In this document: positions 33,342-45,458 of the stretch, piece after piece | Position numbering within the stretch: the stretch's first letter is position 1 | Layout of the letters: each line of letters begins with the position of its first letter | NCBI GenBank assembly: GCA_036936605.1 | Contig: JAUPFV010000003.1 | Coordinates: forward strand, 100,883,278 to 100,947,277 | From: Limnanthes douglasii subsp. nivea | Lineage: Eukaryota > Streptophyta > Magnoliopsida > Brassicales > Limnanthaceae | Direction of reading: 5' to 3' | DNA: 64,000 bases | Program-made: the position numbers and the translations under genes | The notes under the pieces: generated by a model | The model's input: only the letters and a program-made list of their open reading frames with translations | Database searches by the model: none | Told to the model about the DNA's origin: nothing

Positions 33342-34940
33342 CTAAACCATCTCTCTATACCACCGCCACCACTCCAAAACAATTAATAATGGTAGAAACT
33401 TGCACCTATACTAAACCAAGAAAGAAGAGATCATCAACTAAAAAATCTAGATACTTAAGACAATTTAAAGTATATTTGAAGGACAAGCCAAACACAAGCA
33501 TCATGCACGATGAGATCCTTCCCACGGTTGATCCTTATCTTTCACAGACTCCTTGCAAGACAACACTTTCCCTTGAAATAAAAACCATTATAATTTCTCC
33601 ACCAGACTGTCCATCGTGGTCCGTATTTGCTAACACCAACCCACATGCCACTCTGCATGGCCTTCCTATATCCATTTATATGTCCCCTCCACCGGTCACC
33701 AGCTCTCCTCATAGGCAACATAGAATTTTTTTTATGCTAACAAGCTTGCTCTTGAGGTGATCATGAAAAAAATGAAAGCCACTCCTTTGTCCATTTCATT
33801 CTCCACTTAAATTATTGGCATACAACTCGACGAGGAGGTTGATTCTTCTTAGATTGAGTCCTCCATCCTCACGTTCAAACTTGAAAGGCTTAAATCCATC
33901 TATGTGGGCAATCCAAGCCTTCTAAAAAGCAATAACAATCCTGGAGATTTTCATATGAGGGATGACAGCTTTTTCTCACCAAGATCCACCAATAATCCTT
34001 CTCTCATGCATGGTAGTGATAACCCTCTTATTTCAGGTTTGATTATCTCCCTTTCTACATAAACTTTAACATGTTGAACCGTTAGTACTCTTTCTCATGC
34101 ACTCATCGAACCAATATGTTGCCTGCCTTGATGTAACTCAAAACCTTAGTCATACCATAGAAACCCCATTCATTACCACCTATAACATTTCAAGTCCTCA
34201 AATGTAGTTACGTGACCCCAAACCCAAACCCAACTACACCTGACCACGTACTCTCTTGCCTCAAGTTCTGGGTACACGACAACCCAAGACTTAGTATCTA
34301 GACCCTGGGATACCAACCGACCAACTCATTACAACCAAGGAACTTACCATAAGTGAAGTCACCTCCCCTATTATGCAGGCTGGTCTGTCGACCATGCCCA
34401 CTATTTTGACCACGTATGGGCACATCCTTCCTCCCATATGATAGTTACCTCGTTATACTATATTTTTTATCTATTTGCAAATATTATGTATATTTCATGT
34501 TAGAGTGTAAGGATTCTTAACGACCCATTAAATAAAATGATATACGTGATTATGTTTTCTGTAATAACATAACTGTCATTTGCTTGTTAGAAACTAAGGT
34601 TAATATTGAAAATATGGACTTGATCATGAGATTGATGCTTGTGTCGTGGCATTATAGGACAAATCATTCCCATCACAATTTAGGAAGAATATGGATTGCT
34701 TGGGATCCTAGCCTTTTTAGCATAAATATTAAGCTAACTAACCCAAACTAATGGACTGCATATTAATGTAGATTGCCAGAAATCAAAACTTTCACCTAAC
34801 AATTATCTATGACTTCAACGACCCCCCAGACATCGCCTATTGTGGCATGAAATCACCTGCATTGACTCATCGAGAAATTATGGATTATCATGGGTGATTT
34901 CAACGTCATTCGTAAACCTCTTGAACGTACAAATAATACT
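33342..34940 (+). pseudogene. L1-type LINE, 5' part with endonuclease start
   Basis: 34575-34935 encodes, with stops, an L1 ORF2 apurinic-endonuclease domain: LLETKVNIENMDLI, GRIWIAWDPSLF, then IMGDFNVIRKPLERT just before 34940. The reading resumes after the inserted gypsy 2 at 45459. Upstream (33342-34550) no ORF1 motif is certain; an open frame at 33323-33760 (KPRKKRSSTKKSRYL) is basic and could be ORF1-derived. A former part of one LINE with 45459-48690. Confidence 0.75.
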
Positions 34941-35364
34941 TGCTAAGGGGAGAAACATATGGTGATGAATAAGCTTTAATGTAATAAATAAAAGGTTTAA
35001 ATTGATGTGATTAAGTGTCAAGGACTAAACTAAAGAAAACATAAGGGTTGAGGGGGTCATATGTAATAACTAGAAAACTTGTTTATAACTAGTAAAAGAG
35101 TAAGGTGAGAATATCCATTTATGAGAGAGTAAATATGTAAATTCAGAACCTACCTCATGTACTATATAAAGGACATTCACTTTTTGGGGGAAGGTTCCAA
35201 TGATTGATCAATGATTGCTACATTTATTCCTTTGGTCTCTTTCTCTTTCTACTGATTCAGTTTATCTCTCTAAATATACCTCATACGAATATTTCTTTGA
35301 CATATTCTCTCATACGAACATAGTTTTAATAGGATTAATAACTAAGAAATATATGAATTCATCA
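34941..35364 (+). repeat. 5' LTR of gypsy 2
   Basis: 424 bp, TGCTAAGGGG to AATTCATCA, with a TATATAAAGG promoter box at 35163. It aligns with the 3' LTR along its length except for a segment of about 70-80 bp (around 35066-35137) that the 3' LTR lacks. Confidence 0.93.
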
Positions 35365-35365
35365 G

Positions 35366-35383
35366 TGGCGCCGTCTGTGGGAA
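35366..35383 (+). other. Gypsy 2 primer-binding site
   Basis: TGGCGCCGTCTGTGGGAA, one base after the LTR: the standard site of many plant non-chromovirus Ty3/gypsy elements. Intact here, in contrast with element 1. Confidence 0.92.
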
Positions 35384-35462
35384 ACCGATTGGTACCCAAA
35401 ATCTTTGTTCCAAAATCTTTGTTCCGAAACCATAATATTAATCTTAAAACATCGTAAGGGTA

Positions 35463-36850
35463 ATGGAGGCTGAAGTCTGTGTAGAGCTAGAGGTTAATCC
35501 AAAAAACCATTTGATCAGAGATTCATCTGGAGATCTCATGATCGAGGAAAAAGTAACAAACAAAGGAAATAATAATGATTGATATGTTGAAGAGCTACTC
35601 GAAGAATCTGTCTTGGTAGCCCGACGGAAAGAATTATTGGAAGATATCGAGAAGTTGAATGCTGAAAAAAGAAATGATAATCAGTTCGCAGAGAATTAAG
35701 TCAGAGGCCCGATGAGAACAGACAATAGTAACAGACCAAGTGCAAAACGTTTCTCATTCCGAAGAGAAGCACCAGAGAAAAAGTCACCGTTCTTCTAAAA
35801 GACGAGCAAGATATAGACAACACTATGAATCAACAGAATCCAATGAACATTTTATTTTATAGCTCAAATGAATCTTTGTCCTCGGAAAGAGATACTCGGC
35901 ATAAAACAAATTACAAGCAAAGGGTTCATCAAGCTCATCAAGCTGCTCGGAGTTCAAAAGGTTAAAGGAAGGAAAAGTACGATCACGTAAAGAAATTTTT
36001 TTATTTCGAAGAGCCCGATAAAGTGGTGAATGTAACTCGACGAGTACATATAACTCCCTATATTCAAATTCAGTCTGGTATCCATAACCATAACTACCGT
36101 GCGAGTAATCAATTTACGTTTCCATCCAAATAAGGTTTATATGCAGCGGTATATGAAGGTCCGAGGGGAAGTACCTATAAGGTGGGTCATAATTGAAGAT
36201 CATCCCAACCCTCCCCGGAAATTTTGTCTAGTTATCTTCCGAAGTGGTTTGATATCTCTAAGCTATAAACTTTTGACGAAACACAAGACCCGCATAACCA
36301 CATCAAACAATTCAAAATTTTCATGATTAATTATGACGATAATGATAAACTATTGTGTAAATAATTTTGACATGTTCAAGAGCATGTTTTGCTAACATTT
36401 TCTATGAAGCAAAAAGTTATGTGCGAATGAGGATACAATAACCTATTGTAGGCAAAAGGTGGGGGGAAGCCTCAAAGAATATACAAAATGCTTTATACAA
36501 GTAAAAAAACATTTTATTATGTGAGGATAAAGTGGCTCTGGATGCCTTTCGAATGGGCCTACTCCTTGGGGTAATGAAGGATAATGCTACAAAAACACAT
36601 GCTGTGACGTTTGGAGAATTACTGGATCAGATAAAAAAACGAATTTTGGTAGAAGAGACGAGGACATTAGAGTTAGAGTTCATGTCACAGTTCAATCCGA
36701 ATCAATTTTACCAAGATCTAACAATGATAAGAATAAATCCAGCATCAGCAAATATCCGACATCAAGTATCGCAACCTGCAAGTGTGGTCTGAACTCGAGC
36801 ACCTGTTAAAGTTATAAGTCAGGCACTACCAACAGTAAAATAAAATGCAC
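35463..36850 (+). pseudogene. Gypsy 2 gag
   Basis: Begins MEAEVCVELEVN at 35463. A coiled segment (RKELLEDIEKLNAEKRND) lies near 35630. The Retrotrans_gag core is at about 36280-36700: DPHNHIKQFKIFMINY, GGSLKEYTKCFIQVKKHF, then open KVALDAFRMGLLLGVMKDNA and FGELLDQIKKRILVEETRT. Many stops. Domain order equals element 1 but the sequences are clearly different families. Confidence 0.8.
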
Positions 36851-37154
36851 CAGTGGTCAACACTCACCAATATGTTTGACCCATGTCAAACAAATGGATC
36901 TAACCTGCTCATTCTTCGAGAAAACACGTTTGTATGTACATTTTCGTAAACCATTCTCGTTGTAGACTCCAAGGGAGAAGATAAAAAAACTATTGTCAGT
37001 ATTACGAGGATATCGGGCACAATACAAAGGACTACGTGGTATTGAAAAAATAAATACAATACTTGATCGAAAATAGGAAGTTAACTGCATTTGTGATGAG
37101 AATTCTTTAGTTACTCCAAAATAAAAAGTTGTTCCAAAGCAAGAAGATGTTTTA

Positions 37155-37933
37155 ATGATATCGGAAACAATTGATGAAGAACCTATAGATCGGTTCGACA
37201 TCTCCATTGGGTACTTAGATCCAAAACCAGACAGAAACATCATAAATATAGTAGAAGAGCCGATAGTGAGAGGAAAGGTTAGTAAATTGTGTGCTTTTTT
37301 TGAATCACCGATAATTTTTGGAGGAGATACTGTTGCAGGAACATCAAATTATTCTCGGAAGACACGTATTTTCATACTAGCAACACCATTGGAAGCAAGC
37401 ACTTCACCGCATTTGTATAGAAGTCTGTCTCCAATATTCTGTTTTGAAGATGATGATATGAGAGATGTAGATGGTCCACTTGAGGATGCAGTAGTTATCG
37501 TGGTAGAGATACGTGGGAAAGATATACAAAAAATTCTGATCGTTACTGGAAACTCGGCCAAAATTATATTTATGACTACTTATAGCCAGATCAAAAACCC
37601 GCCGACGATCTACAATCATATCAGACGATAATAAGATTGACTGGGGCTTCAGCTGAGGTAGTTGGAGAATTTGAATGAAGACTCGAGTTGGGTCGGGGAC
37701 CGTTCAAGAAGGTAGAAACTGTCTTATTAGTTGTAGTAGATGCCCCAACATCTTATACTGTTATATTTGGAAGGTCTTGGATGTCTAAAATACACGTTTT
37801 GTTATCAACTGTTCATCAATGTTTAAACTATATTGTGGGAAACAATGTGGGAATAGTTAGAAGCGGTCAAAAGATGGAAAGAGAATGTTATCGAACAACT
37901 TTGGCCCCTAAACAGATTAAGGGGTTTGAATAA
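37155..37933 (+). pseudogene. Gypsy 2 aspartic protease region
   Basis: PLEDAVVIVVEIRGKDIQKIL followed by the active site region IVTGNSAKIIFM near 37530, where the catalytic Asp and the Ser of the expected VDTGSSA are altered; then VVDAPTSYTVIFGRSWMSK near 37730 and STVHQCLNYIVG. The lost Asp means the protease was inactive even before other lesions were considered. Confidence 0.8.
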
Positions 37934-38129
37934 AAAAAGAATAACAATCAATTGGGCTTTTCTCAAGGCCCGATCCCGTAGATGATCTGAGGGAACCCCC
38001 TGGGGTTCATGGTCCCAAATGATTGTTTCGAGGATCATGTCTTTTCTTCGGGTAAAAGCCTCAAAATCGGAACAAAACTATCTTTGGAGGTAAAGAAAAT
38101 TTAATCAATTTTTATCAACGAAATTACAT

Positions 38130-39290
38130 TTGTTTGCATGGTGTGCAGAGGATATCAAAGGGGTCCGTGCAGATATTATATGTCCTAAGCTGGTAGTACG
38201 AAGTAATATTCACCCTATAATCTAAAAGAGAAGATCTTTCTCTCAATAAAATCCTGAATCTATTATGGTAGAGGTAGATCATTTTACTAAAGTGTGTCAC
38301 ATACACGAGTCACAATATCCTTTATAGACTGCTAATCCGGTCCTAGTAAAGAAGAAGAATGAAAAATGGCGTATGTGTCTGGACTTCACTGATCTAAACA
38401 GAGATTGCCCAAAAGATCTTTTCCTTTACCCTGAATAGATCAGTTAGTTGATTCGACCTCAAAATATCGACTACTCTCTTTCATGGATGCTAACGTCGTG
38501 TATAATCAAACCTGAATGGACCCAAAATATCGGGATGGTACTACTTTCATCACCGAAAGAGGTTTACATTGCTATAAGATAATGTTGTATGATGGAGCAA
38601 CCTACCAACGCTTAGTAAACAAACCTTTTGAGGCTCAAATCATGAGAAACATTGAAGTGTATATCATGACATGTTAGTCATGAGTGTGAGGGATGAGAAC
38701 CATTTGAAAAACTTAGAAGAAAATTTTTCTAACTTGACAAAGATAAATTTGAAGTTGAATCTAGAAAAATGTACATTTGGGGTAAGATCCGGAAATTTCT
38801 TAAGGTATATATTCAGTAAGCGTAGAATAGAAGTTGATCGGTTATAACTAAAGGCTCTGAGGACTATGGCACCACCCAGAACGATCAAAGAGGTACAAAT
38901 TCGCAACGTTAAAAAAATTTATATCTCGATCATCGGATAAGTGTGCTTCTTTTTTCCAAGTTCTAAGAAGATCAAATTATTTTGACTGGACCCAAGAATG
39001 CTCAGAGGCTTTTTATCAAATCAAAGAGTATTTTTCTTCGCCAAAATTTTTGACAAATCCAAATTTGGGGGAGAAGCTATAAATCTACTTGATAGTGTCA
39101 ATTTATGCTGTAAGTGATATTTTGATCCGAGAGGAAGATACATCTCCAAGACTAGTGTATTATGTGAGTAAAAATCTTCTAGATACTGAGAAGCGGTATT
39201 TAAAGTTAAAACAATTAGCCCTTGCATTAGTCGTCGTTGCACGGAAAATGAAACCTTATTTTCAGGCCCACTCTATCATCGTATGAAATA
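38130..39290 (+). pseudogene. Gypsy 2 reverse transcriptase
   Basis: NPVLVKKKNEKWRMCLDFTDL near 38335-38395 is the RT fingers motif; traces of the palm follow to 38650. Then LEEKFSNLTKINLKLNLEKC-like sequence and a degenerate FLxGYIFSKR end near 38800, and the RT/RNase H linker with YLIVSIYAVSDILIREED and RPVYYVSKNLLDTEKRYLKL-like sequence near 39090-39210. Multiple stops and frameshifts; no intact YxDD box. Confidence 0.83.
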
Positions 39291-39895
39291 TTTTCCATTG
39301 AAAAATATGTTACAAAGGCCCGATGTGTTAGGGAGATTAATTAACTGTTCGGTTGAGTTGGAAGATTTTGATATCGAGTTTGAGCCAAAAACTGCCATCA
39401 AAGAACAAGAGTTGGCGGGTTTTTTGATCGAATTACATTCTGAATGGACATATATGGAAGTTGATGAGGAAAACTTTGGAGCAGAGTGGACAACTTGAAC
39501 AGATGGGGGTTCCATCTCGTTAGGATGTGGAGTAGGAGTGCAGTTGGTTTCTCCATAAGGAATTGTCACTTATCAAGCTATTTGTTTTGCATCTAAAGCA
39601 TCAAATAATGTGGTTGAGTACAAACCTGACTTTGGAGGTTTGAGACTCGCTAAAATTTGTTGGGCTAAGAAAGTAAGGCTATTGAGTGACTCACAACTTC
39701 TTATAAACCACGTATCTGGTTGATCTGGGGCGAGAAAAGATCTTTTAGTGAAGTATTTAAGGGCACTGAAGGATTTAACATTGGCTTTTGAAGGCATCAG
39801 GTACGAACATGTTCACATGGCTGGAAATTCGGTGCCTTATTCTTTGGAAAAGGCTTCTTATTCTGAAGAGTACCCTTGGAGTATTACACAATAAA
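39283..39895 (+). pseudogene. Gypsy 2 RNase H region
   Basis: MLQRPDVLGRLINCSVELEDFD, IEFEPKTAIKEQELAGFLIEL (39300-39440), then DGGSISLGCGVGVQLVSP-like sequence near 39500, an ASNNVVEYKPDFGGLRLAK segment near 39600 and LLSDSQLLINHVSG near 39685. These are the Tat-type second RNase H signatures in broken frames. Confidence 0.8.
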
Positions 39896-39909
39896 ATTCT
39901 TCTATAGTT

Positions 39910-40723
39910 AGGTGGTCCAAAGCAGATTATACGATAATTGTCGCAGTGGATTATTTTTCTAAATGGGTGGAAGCTGAAAAATTAACGGGAACAAAAGCTA
40001 AGGACGTGATCAGATTTATTGTTTCTAACATTTTTTATCGTTTTGGGGTTTCGAGTAAAATAACGATGGACAATGGACCACATTTCGATATCAAATAAAT
40101 TAAATCTTTTTGTGTTTCTAAAGGGATACAATAAAGCTTTTGAGCACCTTTCCATCCCCAAGCGAATGGTTAAGCTGAGGTCACCAATCGAGCAGTTTTG
40201 GATGGCCTAAAAAATAACTTGGAAGGTAAGGCTGGAAAGTGGCCAGGTTATCTACAAGAAGTTTTATGGGTTTACAGCACCACTTCTCCGACTGTAACAC
40301 AAGAATCATCGTACACGCTGGTTTATGGAATGGATGTAGTGGTTCTGTCCGAGACGATCTTCCCCTCGTATAGGCTCAGCAAATACTCCGAGGAGACAAA
40401 TGATAAAGGAAAGCACCCAGAGTTAGATATGGTGGAAGAAAAGAGAAGAAGGGCACAGCTGAATTCTCTACACTATCAGACTTTGATGAGAAGTCGATAT
40501 ACTTCAAAGATTAGGAGACGAGAATTTAAAAGAGGGGATAAAGTGTTGAGGAAGGTGTTCCTTCTACGAAATAAAAACGGCTTGGTAAGTTAGCTCCTAA
40601 TTGGGAAGGTCCATACACGGTAATAAAGAAAGTCAAGCCGGAAACATATCAACTCTAAGATAAGGAAGTATGGGATCTTTTTCACCCCTGGAATATTGAA
40701 CATCTCAAGATTTATTTGGAATA
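39910..40723 (+). pseudogene. Gypsy 2 integrase, HHCC region missing
   Basis: The catalytic core begins almost directly after RNase H: TIIVAVDYFSKWVEAEKL (first Asp) near 39930, ITMDNGPHFD (second Asp) near 40065, then AEVTNRAVLDGLKNNLEGK (Glu) near 40170 and VLWVYSTTSPTVTQESSYTL. The C-terminal part has REFKRGDKVLRKVF near 40520, LAPNWEGPYTVIKKVKPETY near 40595 and HPWNIEHLKIYLE to 40723. The N-terminal zinc-binding part that should precede the core is not there; only about 30-40 bp separate the two domains, indicating an internal deletion. Confidence 0.87.
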
Positions 40724-40872
40724 AATATGTAAATTTTTAAATATTTTAAGGAACTTATGTAAGTATCGATGACATACTCTTTCCTACCCTGGTGGCACAG
40801 GAAGGTTTTAAAGATGTGTCATAATAGCCGACTTATATATAATATTTCTCTACCATCGTAAAATAACTTATA

Positions 40873-41128
40873 CAATGTTCATCGTTTTGAACTAAAGAGA
40901 CCTTCTAACGAATGTTGTATGATAATGTTCATCCTTTTCAACTAAAGAAACCTTCTAACGAATGTTGGATGATAACATTTATCATTTTAAACTAAAGAGA
41001 CCTTATAACAAATGTTGGACGACAATGTTCATCCTTTTGAACTAAAGAAGCCTTCCATTGAATATTAGGTAACAATGTTCATCTTTTTGAACTAGAAAGA
41101 TCTTCCAACGGATGTTGATCAACAATTT
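40873..41128. repeat. 50-bp tandem repeat, about five units, in gypsy 2
   Basis: Exact 50-bp register: the GTTCATC.TTTTGAAC block starts at 40878, 40928, 40978, 41028 and 41078. Unit core: GTTCATCCTTTTGAACTAAA, GAGACCTTCTAACGAATGTT, GGATGATAAT. Located just 3' of integrase. Confidence 0.95.
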
Positions 41129-41129
41129 A

Positions 41130-41335
41130 CTTTTTCATGTGAAACACTTTGGAAAAATAATGTGAGTGTTTTCAAAAAAGATAAGCTAAAATATTTTCAT
41201 ATGAAAAACTTCAGAAAAAGAATATGAGTGTTTTAAAAAAAGATAAAGGTAAAACACTTTCATATGAAAAACTTTGGAAAAAGAATATGAGTATTTGTTA
41301 TGAATTTCTAATAGAATATTTTTACATGAAAAAGT
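41130..41335. repeat. 62-63-bp tandem repeat, about three units, in gypsy 2
   Basis: Units begin near 41134, 41196 and 41259 with TTCATATGAAAAACTTTGG, followed by AAAAAGAATATGAGTGTTTT and AAAAAGATAA. Adjacent to but different from the 50-bp array. Confidence 0.88.
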
Positions 41336-41544
41336 ATGGAGTAAGGGGATAAAATTATCAAGCTACAGGGGATACTACATAATAAAAAAGCTTCCTTATA
41401 AAAAAAATTCACAATACAAAGTATGTTATCCAAAAACATAAAATTTCAACAAAAGTTCGACAAGGGGCACCAAAAGATGATTGGTAGCAGGAGTTACACA
41501 AAAAGATGAAATTTAATATGAAAAATAATAAACACCAATGTCAT

Positions 41545-44277
41545 TCATAAGAGGCACCTTTTTTTATTGTCTTCCAAGGAACCAGAGCCGGAGGAATAAC
41601 TTTCTGAGTCGCTGGAAGTCACTTCATTTTCCAAAGAAACTCCTACTGGGGGATGTCTTTCTATAACGCACCCCCAAAGGATTTTTAGCTTTAAATAAAA
41701 AAAACGCTCATGCATCTCTAAAACTAAATCTGGCTTTATGTTGGCATCCATTCTTTCGAGCTGAGAGACACACTCACCAGCATATTCCTCAAGACATTTC
41801 TTCTTATCAGCCTCAAAGTTTTTCTTGAAGGAGTCATTATCTACGGAGATATTTTCAATCTCTTTAATAGCGCTCTCAAATTCGTTTGGGTCTTATCACA
41901 AGAATCAAAGAGACCGTCGATGAGAGTATTCCATCTGACGTCCCTAGTGATTAGTCATTCCCTTTTATCATCAAATTTCTCTTTCTCTTCAGATATTTTG
42001 GTCTTTAATGCGATAATTATTTTCAAATGCTCAACACATGTATCCTTCTCACGGGCGAGTTCATCATCTAACCTCTTCACCTTGGTTTTTCTTTGGTCAA
42101 CATATGTTTCCTTCTGATGGGTGAGTTTCACCTCGGCTATTCCTTGGATGATTTCGTTTTTATAGCGATCTTTATGGTTGGCCTTCCTTTCGAGGAGAGC
42201 AACAGAACCAAAAAACCTATTAAGCTCATTCACAACGAATTCATTCTCGTAAATGTCGAAATAAGCTGAGGCGGAAGAAACATTTTCTCCTTATTCTGGA
42301 ATCTCTTCCTGGTTAGCAGTTTGCCTTCTTTGGGGAATAAACTCCCCGGTAGAATCTGAGTCGACAAAACAACCTTTTTTATAGGAGGCAAACTTGTACC
42401 AGTAGTGTTATCATCCTCTTATTTACTATCAACTATCTTCTTCTTCTTTTCTTGGGAATAATATCTCTGTACTGGTCTTACATCACCTTCCCTCCCAGCT
42501 GGTCTCACTTTGACCACAACTTCAGGGTTAATATCAATTTGTTGTTTTTCTCGAACATCAATTTGTTGTTCTTCTCGGACTTCAGTTTTTTTACCTTCTC
42601 AAACTTCAGCCTCCGAATCAGCATCACCAATGGTATCTTTCTCCTTCTCATCAAAATTTTCAACACCTTGATGACTGTGAACCCTAGCTCTAGTGGGAAG
42701 GTGAACAAGGTTGTTTAAGCCTTCTAAACGCTTAAGTACTCCGTCTCCATGGGGTACCATAAATTCTTCAGTGATTTCACTTGACCCAGATCACATATCC
42801 AAAGATGACTCCTAACCAAATTCGAAGGAGTGAAATATCTGTGGAACTTATAGTTCTAGTTGGTACCTTCATAGAGGCTCAGTTGTGTAAAGATTATACT
42901 TGCAGATTTAACATGGTCCGCAAACGGTTTGGCAATCCCCTTCATAACTTTCCACAAGAAAATATTTAGTTTGAGTGATTGAACAAACAATATAAAATGA
43001 GTACGGAAATAAATACCTCGTCTGATCCATTTCAAAGTCAACCGATGGGGTATCTGCTCGGAATGTTCAAACCTGGTCTCCCACAACCTAAAAACCAAAA
43101 TGAATTGTTGTTTCCATTTTTTATCAGCTTCTAAGAAATCCTTCACGACTTTATATTGTCTTCCAAGACCTAGAGAATAAAAATAATAATTGAGAGTTCT
43201 TAGTCACAACTGAAATTCCAACCAGCTGCTCCATTGAGAATTCGATCTGAGCTATCTTGGAAGCCATAATGCACGCCATGAGGGTATACCACATGTTAGG
43301 GCTAGTTTGGGACGAACAAAGTTCAATAGATAAAAATATTCTACTAATAAAGGGTCAAGAGGCAGGCGAAGACCCCAGTTCACGAGTTCCGTATAGAGAA
43401 TCAATTTGTGATCACGAACAGATAGTGATGTTTCTCCCACTGATCCCTTATTTTCACCTCCTTAGATGGGTCGAAATATTTGTAATTAATCTTGTAGAGC
43501 GTGATCCAAGGTTTGGCCTCAACTTTGCGAATATTATTCCGTAAGATATCTTCAATATTCGAAAATAAATTTGAAGCATGTTTCTTCTTATTTTTCTTGC
43601 ACTTCTTCCCCATAGAAGTTTCCCATTGGTGAGCATGAGAAGTGGTCATAATATTAAGGGGAAGAGAAGAGGATTCCTTACGTGGTACAGAATGTCCAGG
43701 GAGGAGGATTAACGTTGGGATAGCCAGAATAGGTTCAACTTCTACTGTAATCATGTTATTTACCCCTTGATCACTATCTGATTCGTCAACCAGATTTTTA
43801 TCTTGTATCTATGGAAATAACTTTAAGACTTTCCTTAGTCGAACATTCTTTGAAGTGGGCATCGGAGGACTTACCTCATGGGTAGTTTAAAGGGTTCCTT
43901 GTTATTTATTTGAGGGGTCGTAACATAAGTGGTGATTTTAACTTTAGTGGAACGTTTAATTGGCTCTGGAGATGTATTTCTTTTAAAACGATCTCATTTA
44001 CTCATTTCGAAAAACTTTTCTTTATCACCACCTATCAGAAGAAACAGATAAGATTTGTGAGCATCTTCGGAAATTGAAAGTTCATCCTTGTTATGTTCAA
44101 AATAAGATTGACCGGGGGCTGAGTAGTAAGCGGAGTAGATAGAGAGTGGCTACCTGAAGCTCCTGATATATTAAATCGCATCCAGAAAGGAGACCAATTA
44201 TCGTGAAATGTTGTTTGATAGAAATCTAGAGGAGTGGGGTGCTCTCTGATATCGGTACCTTTCTGGCCTTCAGCCAT
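41545..44277 (-). pseudogene. Gypsy 2 antisense gene (putative gypsy-type transposon protein)
   Basis: Antisense to gag-pol, as in element 1. It starts MAEGQKGTDIREHPTPLDF at 44277. A segment with KKCKKNKKKHASNLFSN lies at about 43620-43560; the diagnostic TELVNWGLRLPLDPLLVEYF, then LLNFVRPKLAL, at 43440-43270 is equivalent to DSGLRLPLPPLIMDFF in element 1. Further on, acidic and coiled-coil segments (42708-42505; 42233-41955: LDDELAREKDTCVEHLKIII) and a C-terminal piece to 41545. Frameshifts occur at about 43430 and elsewhere. Function unknown. The promoter would lie between 44277 and the 3' LTR. Confidence 0.77.
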
Positions 44278-45111
44278 ATTTGAGATATTGAACCACCTCT
44301 AGAGTTTGTATCTGTCAAGATCTATAAAATCTCTAGGCATGAAAGGCCAAGCAAGAAATTTAATGGTAAAAAATGTTTATCTCACTAAAAACAATATTTT
44401 TTTGGATTTGTTGAGCGAAACGATTTTCCACAAACCTGAAACTATGAGTGAAGGCAAATATATATAGAGAGGTATGAGCTTCTAAAGATGTGAAGGCCCA
44501 AGTAATTTGAAGAATTCTTTTCAATAAGTGGTGACTCGACGCGTATAAGTCTTGGGGAGCGTGAAAATCTCTTCGGCACGTCTTTTTCCTCACAAACAAA
44601 TCTAGAAGGCACGTTGGCGTGTGTCAGGAAGTAACCGACATATGGTCAGTAGTGATGTCATCAGTCTAAAAAATTTCTGACACGTTAACATATAAAAGGG
44701 AACATGCCGATTAAAGTGAATGATGGGGGAGAATAAGGTCATCATTTCCAATGGTGAATTCATGAATATGAGGAAATACCCATGATAAAGGATAATCAGA
44801 TGAAGCTTCATAAGGAGACCCACCTAGAAAATACGAGTGAAAAAGTTGTTCGATGAAGTTTTAAAGCAAGAGTAATCTGGGGAGTGTTGCAAATATGGCG
44901 TGTTAGGAACGCCACTGGAAGCAATTACCCCAGGATACCAGGAGAATAACTCAAACTAACAAAGAAATAATTCAACCAAAGGCAACACTGGGAGAATAAT
45001 CCGACTAGGAAATTCGGAGGAAGAAAAATATGAGGGGCCTCAAGAGGAAGAAAAGTTTCACTCTACAAATCAGTCCTTGTTCAAGTACCCTCACAAGGAC
45101 TGGAGGGCTAC

Positions 45112-45458
45112 TGATAAGAGAAGAAAAATAGGGTGAAGAATATGCTTTAATTTAATAAATAAGGTTAAATTGATATGATTAAATATCAATGACTAAATTA
45201 AAGCAGACATAAGGGTTGAGGGGTTCATATGTATATTCAAAACCTACCTCATGTACTATATAAAGGACATTTCCTTTTTTGGGAAAGGGTCCAATGATTA
45301 ATCAATGATTGCTACATTTATTCCGTTGATCACTTTCTCTCTCTACTGATTTAGTTTCTCTCTCTAAATATGCCTCATACAAACATTTTTTTGACATATA
45401 CTCTCATACGAACATATTTTTAATAGGATTAATAACTAAGAAATATTTTAATTCATCA
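45112..45458 (+). repeat. 3' LTR of gypsy 2
   Basis: 347 bp, TGATAAGAGA to AATTCATCA, preceded by a purine-rich AAGGACTGGAGGGCTAC. It has the same TATATAAAGGACATT box as the 5' LTR and lacks about 70-80 bp present there. Followed by the target duplication ATACT at 45459-45463. Confidence 0.93.

Larger units (their letters stand above)
34941..45458 (+). mobile_element. Ty3/gypsy (Tat-like) retrotransposon 2, complete borders
   Basis: 10.5-kb element with both LTRs (34941-35364 and 45112-45458), TG/CA ends and a perfect 5-bp target duplication ATACT (34936-34940 and 45459-45463). It sits inside the endonuclease domain of an L1-type LINE. Order: LTR, primer-binding site, gag, protease, RT, RNase H, integrase on plus, 3' tandem repeats, antisense gene on minus, polypurine tract, LTR. 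All frames carry stops. Confidence 0.95.

Noticed and set aside
33323..33760. Complete small host gene of 145 residues
   Set aside because: It overlaps the end of the gypsy 1 LTR, is basic and low in complexity, and lies just upstream of LINE ORF2, so it is more likely LTR/LINE-derived.
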